From Streptomyces sp. NBRC 109706 (lineage in GTDB: Bacteria > Actinomycetota > Actinomycetes > Streptomycetales > Streptomycetaceae), in NCBI RefSeq assembly GCF_000974485.1, contig NZ_BBOM01000009.1:310001-374000 (forward strand): a DNA stretch of 64,000 nt, written 5' to 3'. Positions 23,431-31,871 of this stretch are shown piece after piece. Both the position numbers and the translations under genes were made by a program. Below the pieces are notes generated by a model. It was not told where the DNA came from. It searched no databases and worked only from the letters and a program-made list of their open reading frames with translations. The stretch's first letter is position 1, and each line of letters opens with the position of its first letter.

Positions 23431-24213
23431 TCAGCGGGGCCGCAGCCGCAGGCTGTGCATGCCGCCGTCGACGGCGACGGCGGTGCCGGTGACGGCGCCC
23501 GCGCGCGGGCTGGCCAACTGGGCGATGGCCTCGGCTACTTCCTCGGCGGCGACCAGCCGCCCGGTGGGCTGGCGGGCTTCCAGAGCCGCCCGTTCCGCCA
23601 CCGGATCGTCGGCGGCTGCCAGCAGCCGCCCCACCCAGGGGGTGTCGACCGTGCCGGGGTTGACGCAGTTGACGCGGATCCCGGCGCGGACGAGATCCGC
23701 CGCCGTGGCCCGGGTGAGGGCCAGCAGCGCGCCCTTGGTCGCCGAGTAGAGCGCCCGGTCGGGCAGCCCGGTGGTCGCGGCGACGGAACAGGTGTTGACG
23801 ATGGCCGCGTGGTCGGAGGCGCGCAGCAGCGGCAACGCGGCCCTGGTCACCCGGACCACGCCCAGCAGGTTGACGTCCAGCACCCGGTGCCACTCGTCGT
23901 CCGGGTTGTCCTCGATGGTGCCGGCGGCGCCGATGCCCGCGTTGTTGACCAGGATGTCGAGGCCGCCCAGCGCCTCGGCGGCGTCGGCGACGGCGACGCG
24001 CACCGAGGCGTCGTCGCTCACATCGGCCCGGAAGCCGAGGAGCGGCGCGGGCACCTCGGGGTTGACGTCGAGGCAGGCGACGGTGGCGCCGCGTGCGGCG
24101 AGCAGGCCGGCGGTGGCCAGGCCGATGCCGGAGGCACCGCCGGTGACCAGCGCGGCCAGTCCGGTGAACTCTCCTTCTGACGCTGGGGCGTTGGGACGTT
24201 CGGAGGGGTTCAT
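23431..24213 (-). CDS. SDR family oxidoreductase, probable 2-keto-3-deoxy-L-fuconate dehydrogenase
   Basis: 260 residues of a classical short-chain dehydrogenase. TGGASGIGLAT (about residues 24-34) binds NAD, DILVNNAGIG is the structural strand, and the catalytic triad is Ser (NTCSVAATTG), Tyr and Lys (YSATKGALLA, about 165-169). It lies directly downstream of the L-fuconate dehydratase (22 bases), so it most likely oxidises 2-keto-3-deoxy-L-fuconate to the 2,4-diketo acid in the non-phosphorylative fucose route. The start is ATG 24213. Activity on other 2-keto-3-deoxy acids is possible. Confidence 0.85.
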   Translation of the reverse strand: MNPSERPNAPASEGEFTGLAALVTGGASGIGLATAGLLAARGATVACLDVNPEVPAPLLGFRADVSDDASVRVAVADAAEALGGLDILVNNAGIGAAGTIEDNPDDEWHRVLDVNLLGVVRVTRAALPLLRASDHAAIVNTCSVAATTGLPDRALYSATKGALLALTRATAADLVRAGIRVNCVNPGTVDTPWVGRLLAAADDPVAERAALEARQPTGRLVAAEEVAEAIAQLASPRAGAVTGTAVAVDGGMHSLRLRPR

Positions 24214-24235
24214 GGCTGTGTCACGGCTCCCTGGT

Positions 24236-25537
24236 TCACGCGTCGGCCCGCCAGACGGGCCCGTCCGGATAGCGGTGGGCGGCCACGGACTCGGGCCGCA
24301 GTTCGGCGCCCAGCCCGGGGGTCGTCGGCGCCGTGTAGCGGCCGGCCCGCACCTCGACCGGCGCGGTGAAGTGCTCGTGCAGGTGGTCGACGTACTCGAT
24401 CACCCGGTCCTCGGTGCTGCCGCTCACCGCCACATAGTCGAACATGGCGAGATGCTGCACCATCTCGCAGAGGCCCACGCCGCCGGCGTGCGGGCAGACC
24501 GGAACGCCGAACCTGGCGGCCAGCAGCAGGATGGCGACGTTCTCCGTGACGCCGGCGACGCGGCTGGCGTCGATCTGCAGCACATCGACGGCCTCGGCCT
24601 GGAGCAGCTGTTTGAACATCACCTGGTTCTGGCAGTGTTCGCCGGTGGCCACCCGGATCGGGGCGACGGCGCGGCGGATCGCGGCATGGCCGAGGATGTC
24701 GTCGGGCGAGGTCGGCTCCTCGATCCAGTACGGCGCGTGCGGCGCCAGCGGGCGCAGCCGTTCGATCGCCTCCGGCACGCCCCATGCCTGGTTGGCGTCG
24801 ATCGCGATCCGGATGTCGGGGCCGACCGCCTCCCTGGCCAGCCGGACCCGCCGCAGATCGGCCTCCGGATCGGCGCCGACCTTGAGCTTGATCTGGGTGA
24901 AGCCCTCGGCGACCGCCTCCTTGGCGAGGCGGACCAGCTTCTCGTCGGTGTAGCCCAGCCAGCCGGGGCTGGTGGTGTAGGCGGGGTAGCCCGACTCCAG
25001 CAGCCGGGCGGTGCGTTCGGCGCGCCCCGGTTCGGCGGCCCGCAGGATGGCAAGGGCCTCGTCGCGGGTGAGGGCGTCCCGCAGATAGCGGAAGTCCACC
25101 AGGTCGACGAGCTGTTCGGGGGTCATCTCGGCGAGCAGCCGCCACACCGGCTTGCCGGCCAGCCGCCCGGCCAGGTCCCAGACGGCGTTGTCGATGGCGG
25201 CGGCGGCCATATGGATCACGCCCTTGGCCGGGCCGAGCCAGCGCAGTTGGCCGTCGCCGGTCAGGCGGCGGGAGAACGCGCCCAGATCGGCGAGGAGTTC
25301 GTCCACCGGAAGCCCGACGACCAGCGGGGCGAGCGCCCGCACCGCCTCGGCCTGGACCTCGTTGCCCCGGCCGATGGTGAAGGCGAGGCCGTGGCCCTCG
25401 GCGCCGGCGCTGGTGCGGACGGTGACATAGGTGGCGGAGTAGTCGGGCTCGGGGTTCATCGCGTCGGAGCCGTCGAGCTGGCGGGAGGTCGGGAATCTGA
25501 CGTCGGACACGTCGAGCGCGGTGATCTGCTCAGTCAT
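24236..25537 (-). CDS. L-fuconate dehydratase
   Basis: 433 residues of the mandelate racemase/enolase superfamily. SDVRFPTSRQLDGSDAMNPE, then DYSATYVTVRT with an AEGHGLAF segment, and GVIHMAAAAIDNAVWDLAGR, are specific for L-fuconate dehydratase. The barrel shows KLKVG (catalytic Lys about 220), DANQAWG (metal Asp), EEP (metal Glu), ATGE, and CPHAGGVGLCEMVQH with the catalytic His. It removes water from L-fuconate to give 2-keto-3-deoxy-L-fuconate. ATG 25537 fits the family start. It leads an operon with the SDR gene, divergent from the regulator at 25840. Confidence 0.92.
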   Translation of the reverse strand: MTEQITALDVSDVRFPTSRQLDGSDAMNPEPDYSATYVTVRTSAGAEGHGLAFTIGRGNEVQAEAVRALAPLVVGLPVDELLADLGAFSRRLTGDGQLRWLGPAKGVIHMAAAAIDNAVWDLAGRLAGKPVWRLLAEMTPEQLVDLVDFRYLRDALTRDEALAILRAAEPGRAERTARLLESGYPAYTTSPGWLGYTDEKLVRLAKEAVAEGFTQIKLKVGADPEADLRRVRLAREAVGPDIRIAIDANQAWGVPEAIERLRPLAPHAPYWIEEPTSPDDILGHAAIRRAVAPIRVATGEHCQNQVMFKQLLQAEAVDVLQIDASRVAGVTENVAILLLAARFGVPVCPHAGGVGLCEMVQHLAMFDYVAVSGSTEDRVIEYVDHLHEHFTAPVEVRAGRYTAPTTPGLGAELRPESVAAHRYPDGPVWRADA

Positions 25538-25719
25538 GGGGCCTGCCGGGGCTGCTGGAGGTGGGCGTCTTCGGCCTCGGGGCAGGGCCGGGCGACGGCG
25601 GTGCGCGTCGGCCTGGCGGCGCTGATACGGGTCAGAGCGATACCCCAAGACATGGGATCTATTGATAGGCCCGAGCGCCCCCCACGTCCACCCCTCGCAG
25701 CAAAACCGCAGGTTATTTG

Positions 25720-25737
25720 GGTGGTTGACAATCCACC
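25720..25737. promoter_or_regulatory. Inverted repeat in the divergent fucose control region
   Basis: GGTGG (25720-25724) and CCACC (25733-25737) flank TTGACAAT, which itself contains the palindrome TTGACAA and a -35-like TTGACA. It is the only ordered site between the dehydratase and the FCD regulator, and is a candidate operator. Confidence 0.4.
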
Positions 25738-25839
25738 GGGGGGCAGGAGATCACACCCCCTCCCGGAAGATAGGATCTTTCTGTTAGGGTCCTGCATCCT
25801 CAGGCCCCGCTCTCCACGGCCCGCACCGAGGTGGACCAG

Positions 25840-26637
25840 ATGTCGCTGACCGACAACGCCATCGTCCGTATCCGAGAGCTGATCCAGACGGGCGCGCTGC
25901 CGCCGGGCGCCAAGCTGCCGCCGGAGCAGCAGCTGGCCGCCGAGCTGGGCCTCTCCCGCAATCTGATGCGGGAGGCCGTCAAGGCGCTGGTGGTCGCCCG
26001 GGTGCTGGAGATCCGGCGGGGCGACGGCACCTATGTGACCAGCCTGCAGCCGAGTCTGCTGCTGGAGGGCCTGGCGGTCGCCGTGGAGCTGCTGCACGGC
26101 GAGACCCTGCTCGAACTCACCGAGACCCGCCGGCTGTTCGAGCCGGTGGCGACCGGGCTGGCCGCCCGGCGGATGACGCCGGAGGCGCTGGCTGTGGTGG
26201 CCGACGAGCTGGACGCCATGCGGGCCGCCAGGGACGACGTCGAACTGCTGGTGCGCCATGACGCGGCGTTCCACCGCGCGGTGCTGGCCGCCACCGGCAA
26301 CGAAACGCTGATCTCGCTGCTGGACGGCATCTCGGGACGCACCCTGCGCGGCCGGATCTGGCGCGCGCTGGTGGACGAGCACGCCTCGGAACGCACCCTC
26401 GCCGAGCATGAGGCGATCTATCGTGCCCTCGCCGACGGGAACGCGGCGCTGGCCGAGGCCACGGCGTTGGTGCATGTGAGCAGCACCGAGCACTGGCTGC
26501 GACGCCATCTGGAAATCCAACGGGGCCTGGACGCGGCCCCGAGCGAGGAGAGCCATGCCGACGAAGCCGACCCCCCGGCGGGGCCCCCACCCGCAGAACG
26601 CCGAACCGGTGGAAGCGCGCGGGGCGCGTCGCGCTGA
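25840..26637 (+). CDS. FadR-type GntR regulator (FCD domain)
   Basis: 265 residues. The winged helix is AIVRIRELIQTGALPPGAKL, PPEQQLAAELGLSRNLMREA, VKALVVARVLEIRRGDGTYV. The FCD domain follows (LLELTETRRLFEPVATGLAA, VRHDAAFHRAVLAATGNETL, HASERTLAEHEAIYRALADG) with the Asp/His metal-site residues in place. I place the start at ATG 25840 because GAGGTGG lies just upstream. GTG 25831 falls inside that site. Located between the two arms of the fucose pathway, it is the likely local regulator, responding to a sugar acid. Confidence 0.88.
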   Translation: MSLTDNAIVRIRELIQTGALPPGAKLPPEQQLAAELGLSRNLMREAVKALVVARVLEIRRGDGTYVTSLQPSLLLEGLAVAVELLHGETLLELTETRRLFEPVATGLAARRMTPEALAVVADELDAMRAARDDVELLVRHDAAFHRAVLAATGNETLISLLDGISGRTLRGRIWRALVDEHASERTLAEHEAIYRALADGNAALAEATALVHVSSTEHWLRRHLEIQRGLDAAPSEESHADEADPPAGPPPAERRTGGSARGASR

Positions 26638-26670
26638 GCGCACGCCCGGCGTGCGCGCCGGGGCGGGGCG

Positions 26671-27654
26671 ATGACGGCCGCCGGCGGGCGCGCCCCGCTC
26701 GGCGGCTCGGGCGTCACCGTCGGCCGGCTGGCGCTGGGCACCGCCCCGCTGGCCGGGCTCTACACGCCGGTGAGCGAGGCGGCGGCCGAGGAGACGTTGA
26801 CGGCCGCCTGGGACGCGGGAGTTCGCACCTTCGACACCGCGCCGCACTACGGTCTCGGCGTCTCGGAGCGGCGCCTCGGCGCGTTTCTGCGCGACCGGCC
26901 CCGGGCCGAGGTGGTGGTCTCCACCAAGGTCGGACGGCTGCTGCGGCCCGGCTTCTCGCCGCCCGGCACCGACGGCTTCCACGGCGTGCCGACGGATCTG
27001 GCCCGGGTGTGGGACTTCAGCGCCGCCGGCGTGCGCGCCTCCCTGGAGGAGAGCCTGGAGCGGTCCGGGCTCGACCACTTCGACCTGGTGCTGCTGCACG
27101 ATCCCGACGACCACGGCGAACAGGCCCTGCACGAGGCGTATCCGGCGCTGGCCGAGCTGCGCGCCCAGGGCGTGGTGCGGGCCATCGGCGCCGGGATGAA
27201 CCAGACGGAGATGCTGACGCGCCTGGTCACCGAGGCCGATCTGGACTGTGTGCTGGTCGCGGGCCGCTATTCGCTGCTGGACCGGCGGGCCGCCGAGGCC
27301 CTGCTGCCGGCCTGTCTCGAACGGGGCACCGGGGTGCTGGTGGGGGGCGTGTTCAACAGCGGGCTGCTGGCCGATCCGCGCCCCGGCGCGACCTTCGACT
27401 ACGCGCCGGCGCCCGAGCCGCTGCTCCGCCGGGCGCGTCAACTCGCGGAAGCCTGCGCCGCGTTCGGGGTGCCGCTGGCGGCCGCCGCGATCCAGTTCCC
27501 ATGGCGGCATCCGGCGGTCGGCGCGGTGGTGCTGGGGGCGCGCAACGCCCGCGAGGTCACGGAGAACGCGGCGCATGCCGCCGTCGAGATCCCCGAGGAA
27601 CTCTGGCGCGAGCTGGACGCGTTGGTGCCGGCCGGCGAGGAGGGCCGGGCATGA
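26671..27654 (+). CDS. Aldo/keto reductase, probable L-fucose (D-threo-aldose) 1-dehydrogenase
   Basis: 327 residues. The AKR barrel has the catalytic tetrad in RTFDTAPHYGLGVSERRLG (Asp 52, Tyr 57 approx.), STKVGRLL (Lys) and LLHDPDD (His). FSPPGTDGFHG, then WDFSAAGVRASLEESLERSG, and AGMNQTEMLTRL, are characteristic of the D-threo-aldose/L-fucose dehydrogenase branch rather than general AKRs. It oxidises L-fucose to the lactone with NAD(P). The stop overlaps the next start as ATGA, coupling it to the lactonase. It follows the FCD regulator by 33 bases. Confidence 0.88.
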   Translation: MTAAGGRAPLGGSGVTVGRLALGTAPLAGLYTPVSEAAAEETLTAAWDAGVRTFDTAPHYGLGVSERRLGAFLRDRPRAEVVVSTKVGRLLRPGFSPPGTDGFHGVPTDLARVWDFSAAGVRASLEESLERSGLDHFDLVLLHDPDDHGEQALHEAYPALAELRAQGVVRAIGAGMNQTEMLTRLVTEADLDCVLVAGRYSLLDRRAAEALLPACLERGTGVLVGGVFNSGLLADPRPGATFDYAPAPEPLLRRARQLAEACAAFGVPLAAAAIQFPWRHPAVGAVVLGARNAREVTENAAHAAVEIPEELWRELDALVPAGEEGRA

Positions 27655-28505
27655 GCCGGATCGACGCGCACCACCACCTCTGGGATCTGACCCGCCGCCC
27701 CCAGCCCTGGCTGCTCGAAGCCGGCCTGACGCGGCTGCACCGCACCTTCGCCCTGGGCGAGTTGGCGCCTCGGGCCGCCGAGGCGGGCGTCGCGGGCACG
27801 GTGTTGGTGCAGGTGCTGCCCGATATGGCGGAGACGGCGGAGTTCCTGGCGCTGGCCGCCGACGAACCGCTGGTGCTGGGGGTGGTCGGCTGGGTGGATC
27901 TCACGGCGGGCGGCGGCGCGGTCGCCGAGGCCATCGCCGCGCTGCGCGCCGGGCCCGGGGGCGATCGGCTGGTCGGCATCCGCCATCTGGTGCAGGGCGA
28001 GCCCGACGCCGACTGGCTGGCCCGCCCCGAGGTACGCGCGGGCCTGGCGGCCGTCGCGGAGGCCGGCCTGGTCTATGACCTGCTGGTGTTGCCGCACCAA
28101 CTCCCCGCCGCCGTCGAGGCGGTGCGGGCGCTGCCCGAACTGCGGTGTGTCCTCGACCATCTGGCGAAGCCGCCGATCGCCTCGGGCGAACTGCTCCCCT
28201 GGGCCGCCGACCTGCGGCGGCTGGCCGCCGAGCCGGGCGTCAGCTGCAAGCTGTCCGGGCTGGTCACCGAGGCCGGTCCGGCGGGCTGGACGACGGACGG
28301 GCTGCGTCCCTACGCGGAGGTCGCGCTCGACGCGTTCGGCCCGCGCCGACTACTCTTCGGCTCCGACTGGCCGGTCTGCCTCGCCGCCGCCTCCTACGCC
28401 GAAGTCGTGGGCGCCGCCGAGGAGTTGACGGCGGGGCTGACCCCGGAGGAACGCTCGGACGTGTTCGGCGACACGGCCCGCCAGGTCTACGGCCTGACGC
28501 CCTGA
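27651..28505 (+). CDS. Amidohydrolase, probable L-fuconolactonase
   Basis: 284 residues of the amidohydrolase family, COG3618 type. IDAHHHLWD (HxH at residues 5-7) starts it. GIRHLVQGEPDADWL, CVLDHLAKPPI (His), SCKLSGLVTEA and LLFGSDWPVC (metal Asp about 245) follow. Members hydrolyse L-fucono-lactone or related sugar lactones, and the gene is translationally coupled to the fucose dehydrogenase, so L-fuconolactonase is the best call. No separate transporter or terminal hydrolase is found near. Confidence 0.88.
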   Translation: MSRIDAHHHLWDLTRRPQPWLLEAGLTRLHRTFALGELAPRAAEAGVAGTVLVQVLPDMAETAEFLALAADEPLVLGVVGWVDLTAGGGAVAEAIAALRAGPGGDRLVGIRHLVQGEPDADWLARPEVRAGLAAVAEAGLVYDLLVLPHQLPAAVEAVRALPELRCVLDHLAKPPIASGELLPWAADLRRLAAEPGVSCKLSGLVTEAGPAGWTTDGLRPYAEVALDAFGPRRLLFGSDWPVCLAAASYAEVVGAAEELTAGLTPEERSDVFGDTARQVYGLTP

Positions 28506-28553
28506 GCGCACCGACGATGGCGCTCCCGGCGACCCCGGGGATACGTTTATGCC

Positions 28554-29330
28554 GTGACTGAACAAACCGGGACCGGCAGCGCCGGCGACGCCGACTACGG
28601 CACCATCGGCGCCGGCTACCGCGACTACCGGCGGCCCGATCCCCGGATCGCCCGGGCGATCGGCGCCGCGCTCGGCGACGCCGACACCGTGGTCAACGTG
28701 GGCGCCGGCGCCGGCTCCTACGAATCGCCGGACCTCCGGGTGACCCCGGTCGAGCCCGCCGCGGCGATGCGCGCCCAACGGCCCGCCCACCTCGCGCCGG
28801 CCGTGGACGCCACCGCCGAGCGACTGCCCTTCCCCGACGACGCGTTCGACGCCGCGCTGACCACCTTCAGCGTCCACCAGTGGCAGGACGTGCGGGCGGG
28901 GCTCGCCGAGATGCGCCGGGTGGCCACGGGCCCGGTGGTCGTGCTCACCTGCGACCCGGCCCTCGTCCGGGACTTCTGGCTGTACGAGTACGCGCCACCG
29001 GTCCTGGACGCGGAGGCCCGGCGGTACCCGCCCGTCGACGTCATCGCCGAGGCCGTCGGCGGGCGGGTCACGGTGGAGCCGGTGAGGATCCCGGCGGACT
29101 GCGTCGACGGCTTCAACGAGGCGTACTACGGCCGGCCGGAGATGCTTCTGGAGCCCGGCGCCCGCCGGGCCTGCTCCTCCTGGAGCTTTGTCGAGCCCGC
29201 CGTGGCCGACGCCGCCGTCGCACGGCTCCGTGCCGATCTCGACTCCGGCGCCTGGGACGCCCGGCACGGGGCGCTGCGCCACCGGCCGGAGTACCACGGC
29301 TCCCTCGTCCTCATCCGGGCCACGCCCTGA
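28554..29330 (+). CDS. Class I SAM-dependent methyltransferase
   Basis: 258 residues. DADYGTIGAGYRDYRRPDPR leads into VVNVGAGAGSYESPDLRVTP (motif I), ERLPFPDDAFDAALTTFSVH, EMRRVATGPVVVLTCDP. It lacks a long N-terminal cap. The architecture equals the C-terminal part of the MerR fusion protein at 34409-35524, and the motif I text (VNVGAGAGSYE against LNVGAGTGSYE) shows they are paralogues. The substrate is unknown. The GTG at 28554 follows a weak ribosome site. It is convergent with the P450 gene, with only 15 bases between the stops. Confidence 0.88.
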   Translation: MTEQTGTGSAGDADYGTIGAGYRDYRRPDPRIARAIGAALGDADTVVNVGAGAGSYESPDLRVTPVEPAAAMRAQRPAHLAPAVDATAERLPFPDDAFDAALTTFSVHQWQDVRAGLAEMRRVATGPVVVLTCDPALVRDFWLYEYAPPVLDAEARRYPPVDVIAEAVGGRVTVEPVRIPADCVDGFNEAYYGRPEMLLEPGARRACSSWSFVEPAVADAAVARLRADLDSGAWDARHGALRHRPEYHGSLVLIRATP

Positions 29331-29345
29331 CCACCGCCGGACGCC

Positions 29346-30638
29346 TCACCAGGCCACCGGCAGCTCCTCGGGGCCGGCCAGCAGGGAGCCGGTGCGCCAG
29401 GGCACCCGCTCGCGCGGGACGGCCAGGCGCAGTTCGGGCAGCCGGGTGACCATCAGCTCCAGGGCGATCCGCAGCTCCTGGCGCGCCAGCTGGGCACCCA
29501 GGCAGTAGTGCGGCCCCGCGCCGAAGGCCAGATGGCGCGGCGCCTCCGTGGACTCCGCCGCCTCCAGGGAGAACGTGTCGGGCTCGGCGAAGACCCGTCC
29601 GTCCCGGTTGGCCGCCGCCAGATCCACCAGCACGGGCGATCCCGCGCGGATCAGGGTGGAGCCCAGGACGATGTCCTCGGTGGCGTAGCGGGGCAGCGTG
29701 GAGCCGAGGATCAGGGGGATGAAGCGCAGCATCTCCTCCACCGCGCCCGGGATCAGCTCGGGGCGCCCACGCAACAGCGCCGACACCTCGGGGCGCACCG
29801 CCAGCAGATAGCAGATGCTGCTCAACTGGCAGGCGGTGGACTCGAATCCGGCGTTGAGCAGTTCGGCGGCGATGGCGAACAGCTCGCCCTCGTGGATCCT
29901 GCCGGCGTCCCGCGCCTGGACCAGATCGGTGAGCAGATCGTCACACGGCTCGGCCCGGCGACGCTCGGCGAGATCGGCGACATAGCCGCGGAAGGCGACC
30001 GTGCGGCCGGCCACCTCCTCGTCCGTGGCGGTGAAGGAGAGCACGGTGCGCGCCCAGTCGCTGAACTGCCGCCGCCCGTCCTCGGGCAGTCCCAGCAGAT
30101 CGCAGCTGACCCGGATCGCCAGCGGGGTGGCGAACAGCGCGACGAAATCGGCAGGTTGGGGAGCGGCCAGCAGCACCGCCAGCTGCTCTTCGGCCACCTC
30201 GCGGATGTAGTCGCCCATCCGCTCGACCCGGCGGGCGGCGAACCGTCGGCTGACCACCTGGCGCAGCCGCGTCTGCTCGGGCGGGTCCATGGCCACCATG
30301 CCGCCGCCCCTTCTGGCCAGCGGGCGCATCCGGGGATGGTCCCGGCTCATCGCCTCGGCGACGCTGAACCGCTGGTCCGTCAGCACCGTGCGCACGTCCT
30401 CATGGCCGGTCGCCAGCCAGCACGGCTCCCCGTACGGCAGCCGCACCCGGATGGGCGGCCCCTCCCGCAGCGCGGCATAGGCCGGATGCGGCGCCAGACC
30501 GATGGTGTCCCCGAAGGGATAGGCGCGCGGCACCTCGGCCGTCGCCACCGATGAGGCGTCACCATCGGTCGATGTGATGCCGGGGGACTCCGGGGAGTCA
30601 CGCCGGTCCTGGCACGGGGAAGACACTCGGTCCACCAC
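29346..30638 (-). CDS. Cytochrome P450
   Basis: 430 residues, normal for a class I bacterial P450. Landmarks are the C-helix (MVAMDPPEQTRLRQVVSRRF), the I-helix oxygen pocket (LLNAGFESTACQL with AGxxxT), ExxR (EEMLRF), RYATEDIVLGSTLIRAGSPV, and the heme loop FGAGPHYCLGAQLAR with the ligand Cys at about 379. The sequence is near the CYP105/107 type. I set the start at GTG 30638, because AAGGAGG lies ten bases upstream. A further upstream ATG (30707) lacks one. There is no ferredoxin gene beside it, so electrons must come from elsewhere. The substrate is unknown. Confidence 0.93.
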   Translation of the reverse strand: MVDRVSSPCQDRRDSPESPGITSTDGDASSVATAEVPRAYPFGDTIGLAPHPAYAALREGPPIRVRLPYGEPCWLATGHEDVRTVLTDQRFSVAEAMSRDHPRMRPLARRGGGMVAMDPPEQTRLRQVVSRRFAARRVERMGDYIREVAEEQLAVLLAAPQPADFVALFATPLAIRVSCDLLGLPEDGRRQFSDWARTVLSFTATDEEVAGRTVAFRGYVADLAERRRAEPCDDLLTDLVQARDAGRIHEGELFAIAAELLNAGFESTACQLSSICYLLAVRPEVSALLRGRPELIPGAVEEMLRFIPLILGSTLPRYATEDIVLGSTLIRAGSPVLVDLAAANRDGRVFAEPDTFSLEAAESTEAPRHLAFGAGPHYCLGAQLARQELRIALELMVTRLPELRLAVPRERVPWRTGSLLAGPEELPVAW

Positions 30639-30814
30639 GAAAATCGGGCCTCCTTGGCAAGTCTGCGTCACCAGCACTCTCGCCAACGAGGCCCGAACGT
30701 TACCCAATCGTCCGAATTCTCACGCCATCGAGTGATCATCACGGCTCATCCGCAACATTTCGCCATGCCGCCATCCCCGACTCGGCCGCGGGACACGCCT
30801 CGTGATCGGTACGC

Positions 30815-31486
30815 CTAGGGACGCCCCACCCTGGGGTAGCCGTCGGCCTCGATGCCGTCGGGCTCGGCCGTGAAGCGGAGCAGGGCGCGTGCCGCCACCG
30901 GGCCGTCGAGCAGGATCACCGAACCGCAGCCGGCGGGCAGCCGCCCGGACTCCACCCGCGCCACCAGCCGGGCCATCGCCCGCCGATGCCGGCGGAAGGC
31001 GTAGGCGGAGACGGCCCGCCCGCGTCGGGCCTGCCCGGCCAGCGCCTCGTCCGGCGGCACATCGACGAGCAGCAGATGGTACGGCCGGCCCCGGCGCCTG
31101 GCGTGCCAGGCCAGCCAGCCGCGCACCCACGGCACCCGACCGCAGTCGTGCACCAGGACAGGCGCCGCGCGGCGCAGCACCCAGACGATCCTGGCGTAGT
31201 GCGCGAGCCGCACCAGGGGACGGTAGACGGGATAGGGCAGCCGGTGGGCCAGCCTGCGGTCCCAACGCCCGCGCGCGTCCTGGGAGTCGACGGTGATCAC
31301 GGAGTCGCCCCGGCCGTCCGGGCCGACCGCGCGACGCATCAGGGTGGACTTGCCGCACCCCGGCAGTCCGCTGACCACCACCCGGTGGCCGGCGGGCCAG
31401 GACAGGGAGAGCGGCCCCTCCAGGGGATCGCCACGCAGGTCATGGACACGGGGCCAGGCCGGATCGGCGACGGTCTGCTGGTTCAT
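30815..31486 (-). CDS. P-loop NTPase (AAA/zeta-toxin-like kinase)
   Basis: 223 residues. VVVSGLPGCGKSTLMRRAVG (about residues 36-55) is a Walker A motif. VLVHDCGRVPWVRGW gives a Walker B-like Asp, and YHLLLVDVPPDEALAGQARR resembles the LID/base-recognition part of small nucleotide or zeta-toxin-type kinases. It probably phosphorylates a small molecule or acts as an ATP-dependent switch. The target is not visible. ATG 31486 stands alone in orientation, divergent from the glycoside hydrolase with about 385 bases between. Confidence 0.82.
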   Translation of the reverse strand: MNQQTVADPAWPRVHDLRGDPLEGPLSLSWPAGHRVVVSGLPGCGKSTLMRRAVGPDGRGDSVITVDSQDARGRWDRRLAHRLPYPVYRPLVRLAHYARIVWVLRRAAPVLVHDCGRVPWVRGWLAWHARRRGRPYHLLLVDVPPDEALAGQARRGRAVSAYAFRRHRRAMARLVARVESGRLPAGCGSVILLDGPVAARALLRFTAEPDGIEADGYPRVGRP

Positions 31487-31798
31487 CTTGCCCTCTCACC
31501 CTGGTCGGCCTCGGGCCGCCATGGCTGATTCTGCCCGTTGAACAACGGCGTTGGGAGCAGCGCGGGGGCAACTGGCCAGCTATCAGCGGGGGATGGACCA
31601 AAAAGCATCGATGCCGACCGGGTCGGCCCACTTTCCGATCGGCCGGCCGCCCGGCGAACGCGGCCGCATGCCGCCGGACCAACGCGGCGCCGGCCGGGGG
31701 CCGTTCGGATGCGGGCGCCCCGTGAGCCAGCGGGCCTCTCCCCCACCTGGCCGCCAACTCCCGGAACTCATCAGGTTTTTGCGCAGATCGTCACAGTT
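31487..31798. other. Intergenic DNA, no gene recognised
   Basis: This 312-base part of the divergent region between the P-loop gene and the glycoside hydrolase is rich in GC and holds only short frames with no family likeness. Promoters for both genes should lie here, but no clear -10/-35 pair stood out. The ordered repeat begins at 31799. Confidence 0.45.
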
Positions 31799-31838
31799 AT
31801 TGCAGAGCCTTAACCTCGTCGTTACGATGCGCTGCAAT
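31799..31838. promoter_or_regulatory. Widely spaced 10-bp inverted repeat before glycoside hydrolase
   Basis: ATTGCAGAGC (31799-31808) and GCGCTGCAAT (31829-31838) match as an inverted repeat with one mismatch and a 20-base spacer. It ends 33 bases upstream of the start codon and could be an operator or a leader-RNA stem. Confidence 0.45.
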
Positions 31839-31871
31839 CACTCGCGGAAATCCCCCACCGGAGAGGTCCAC

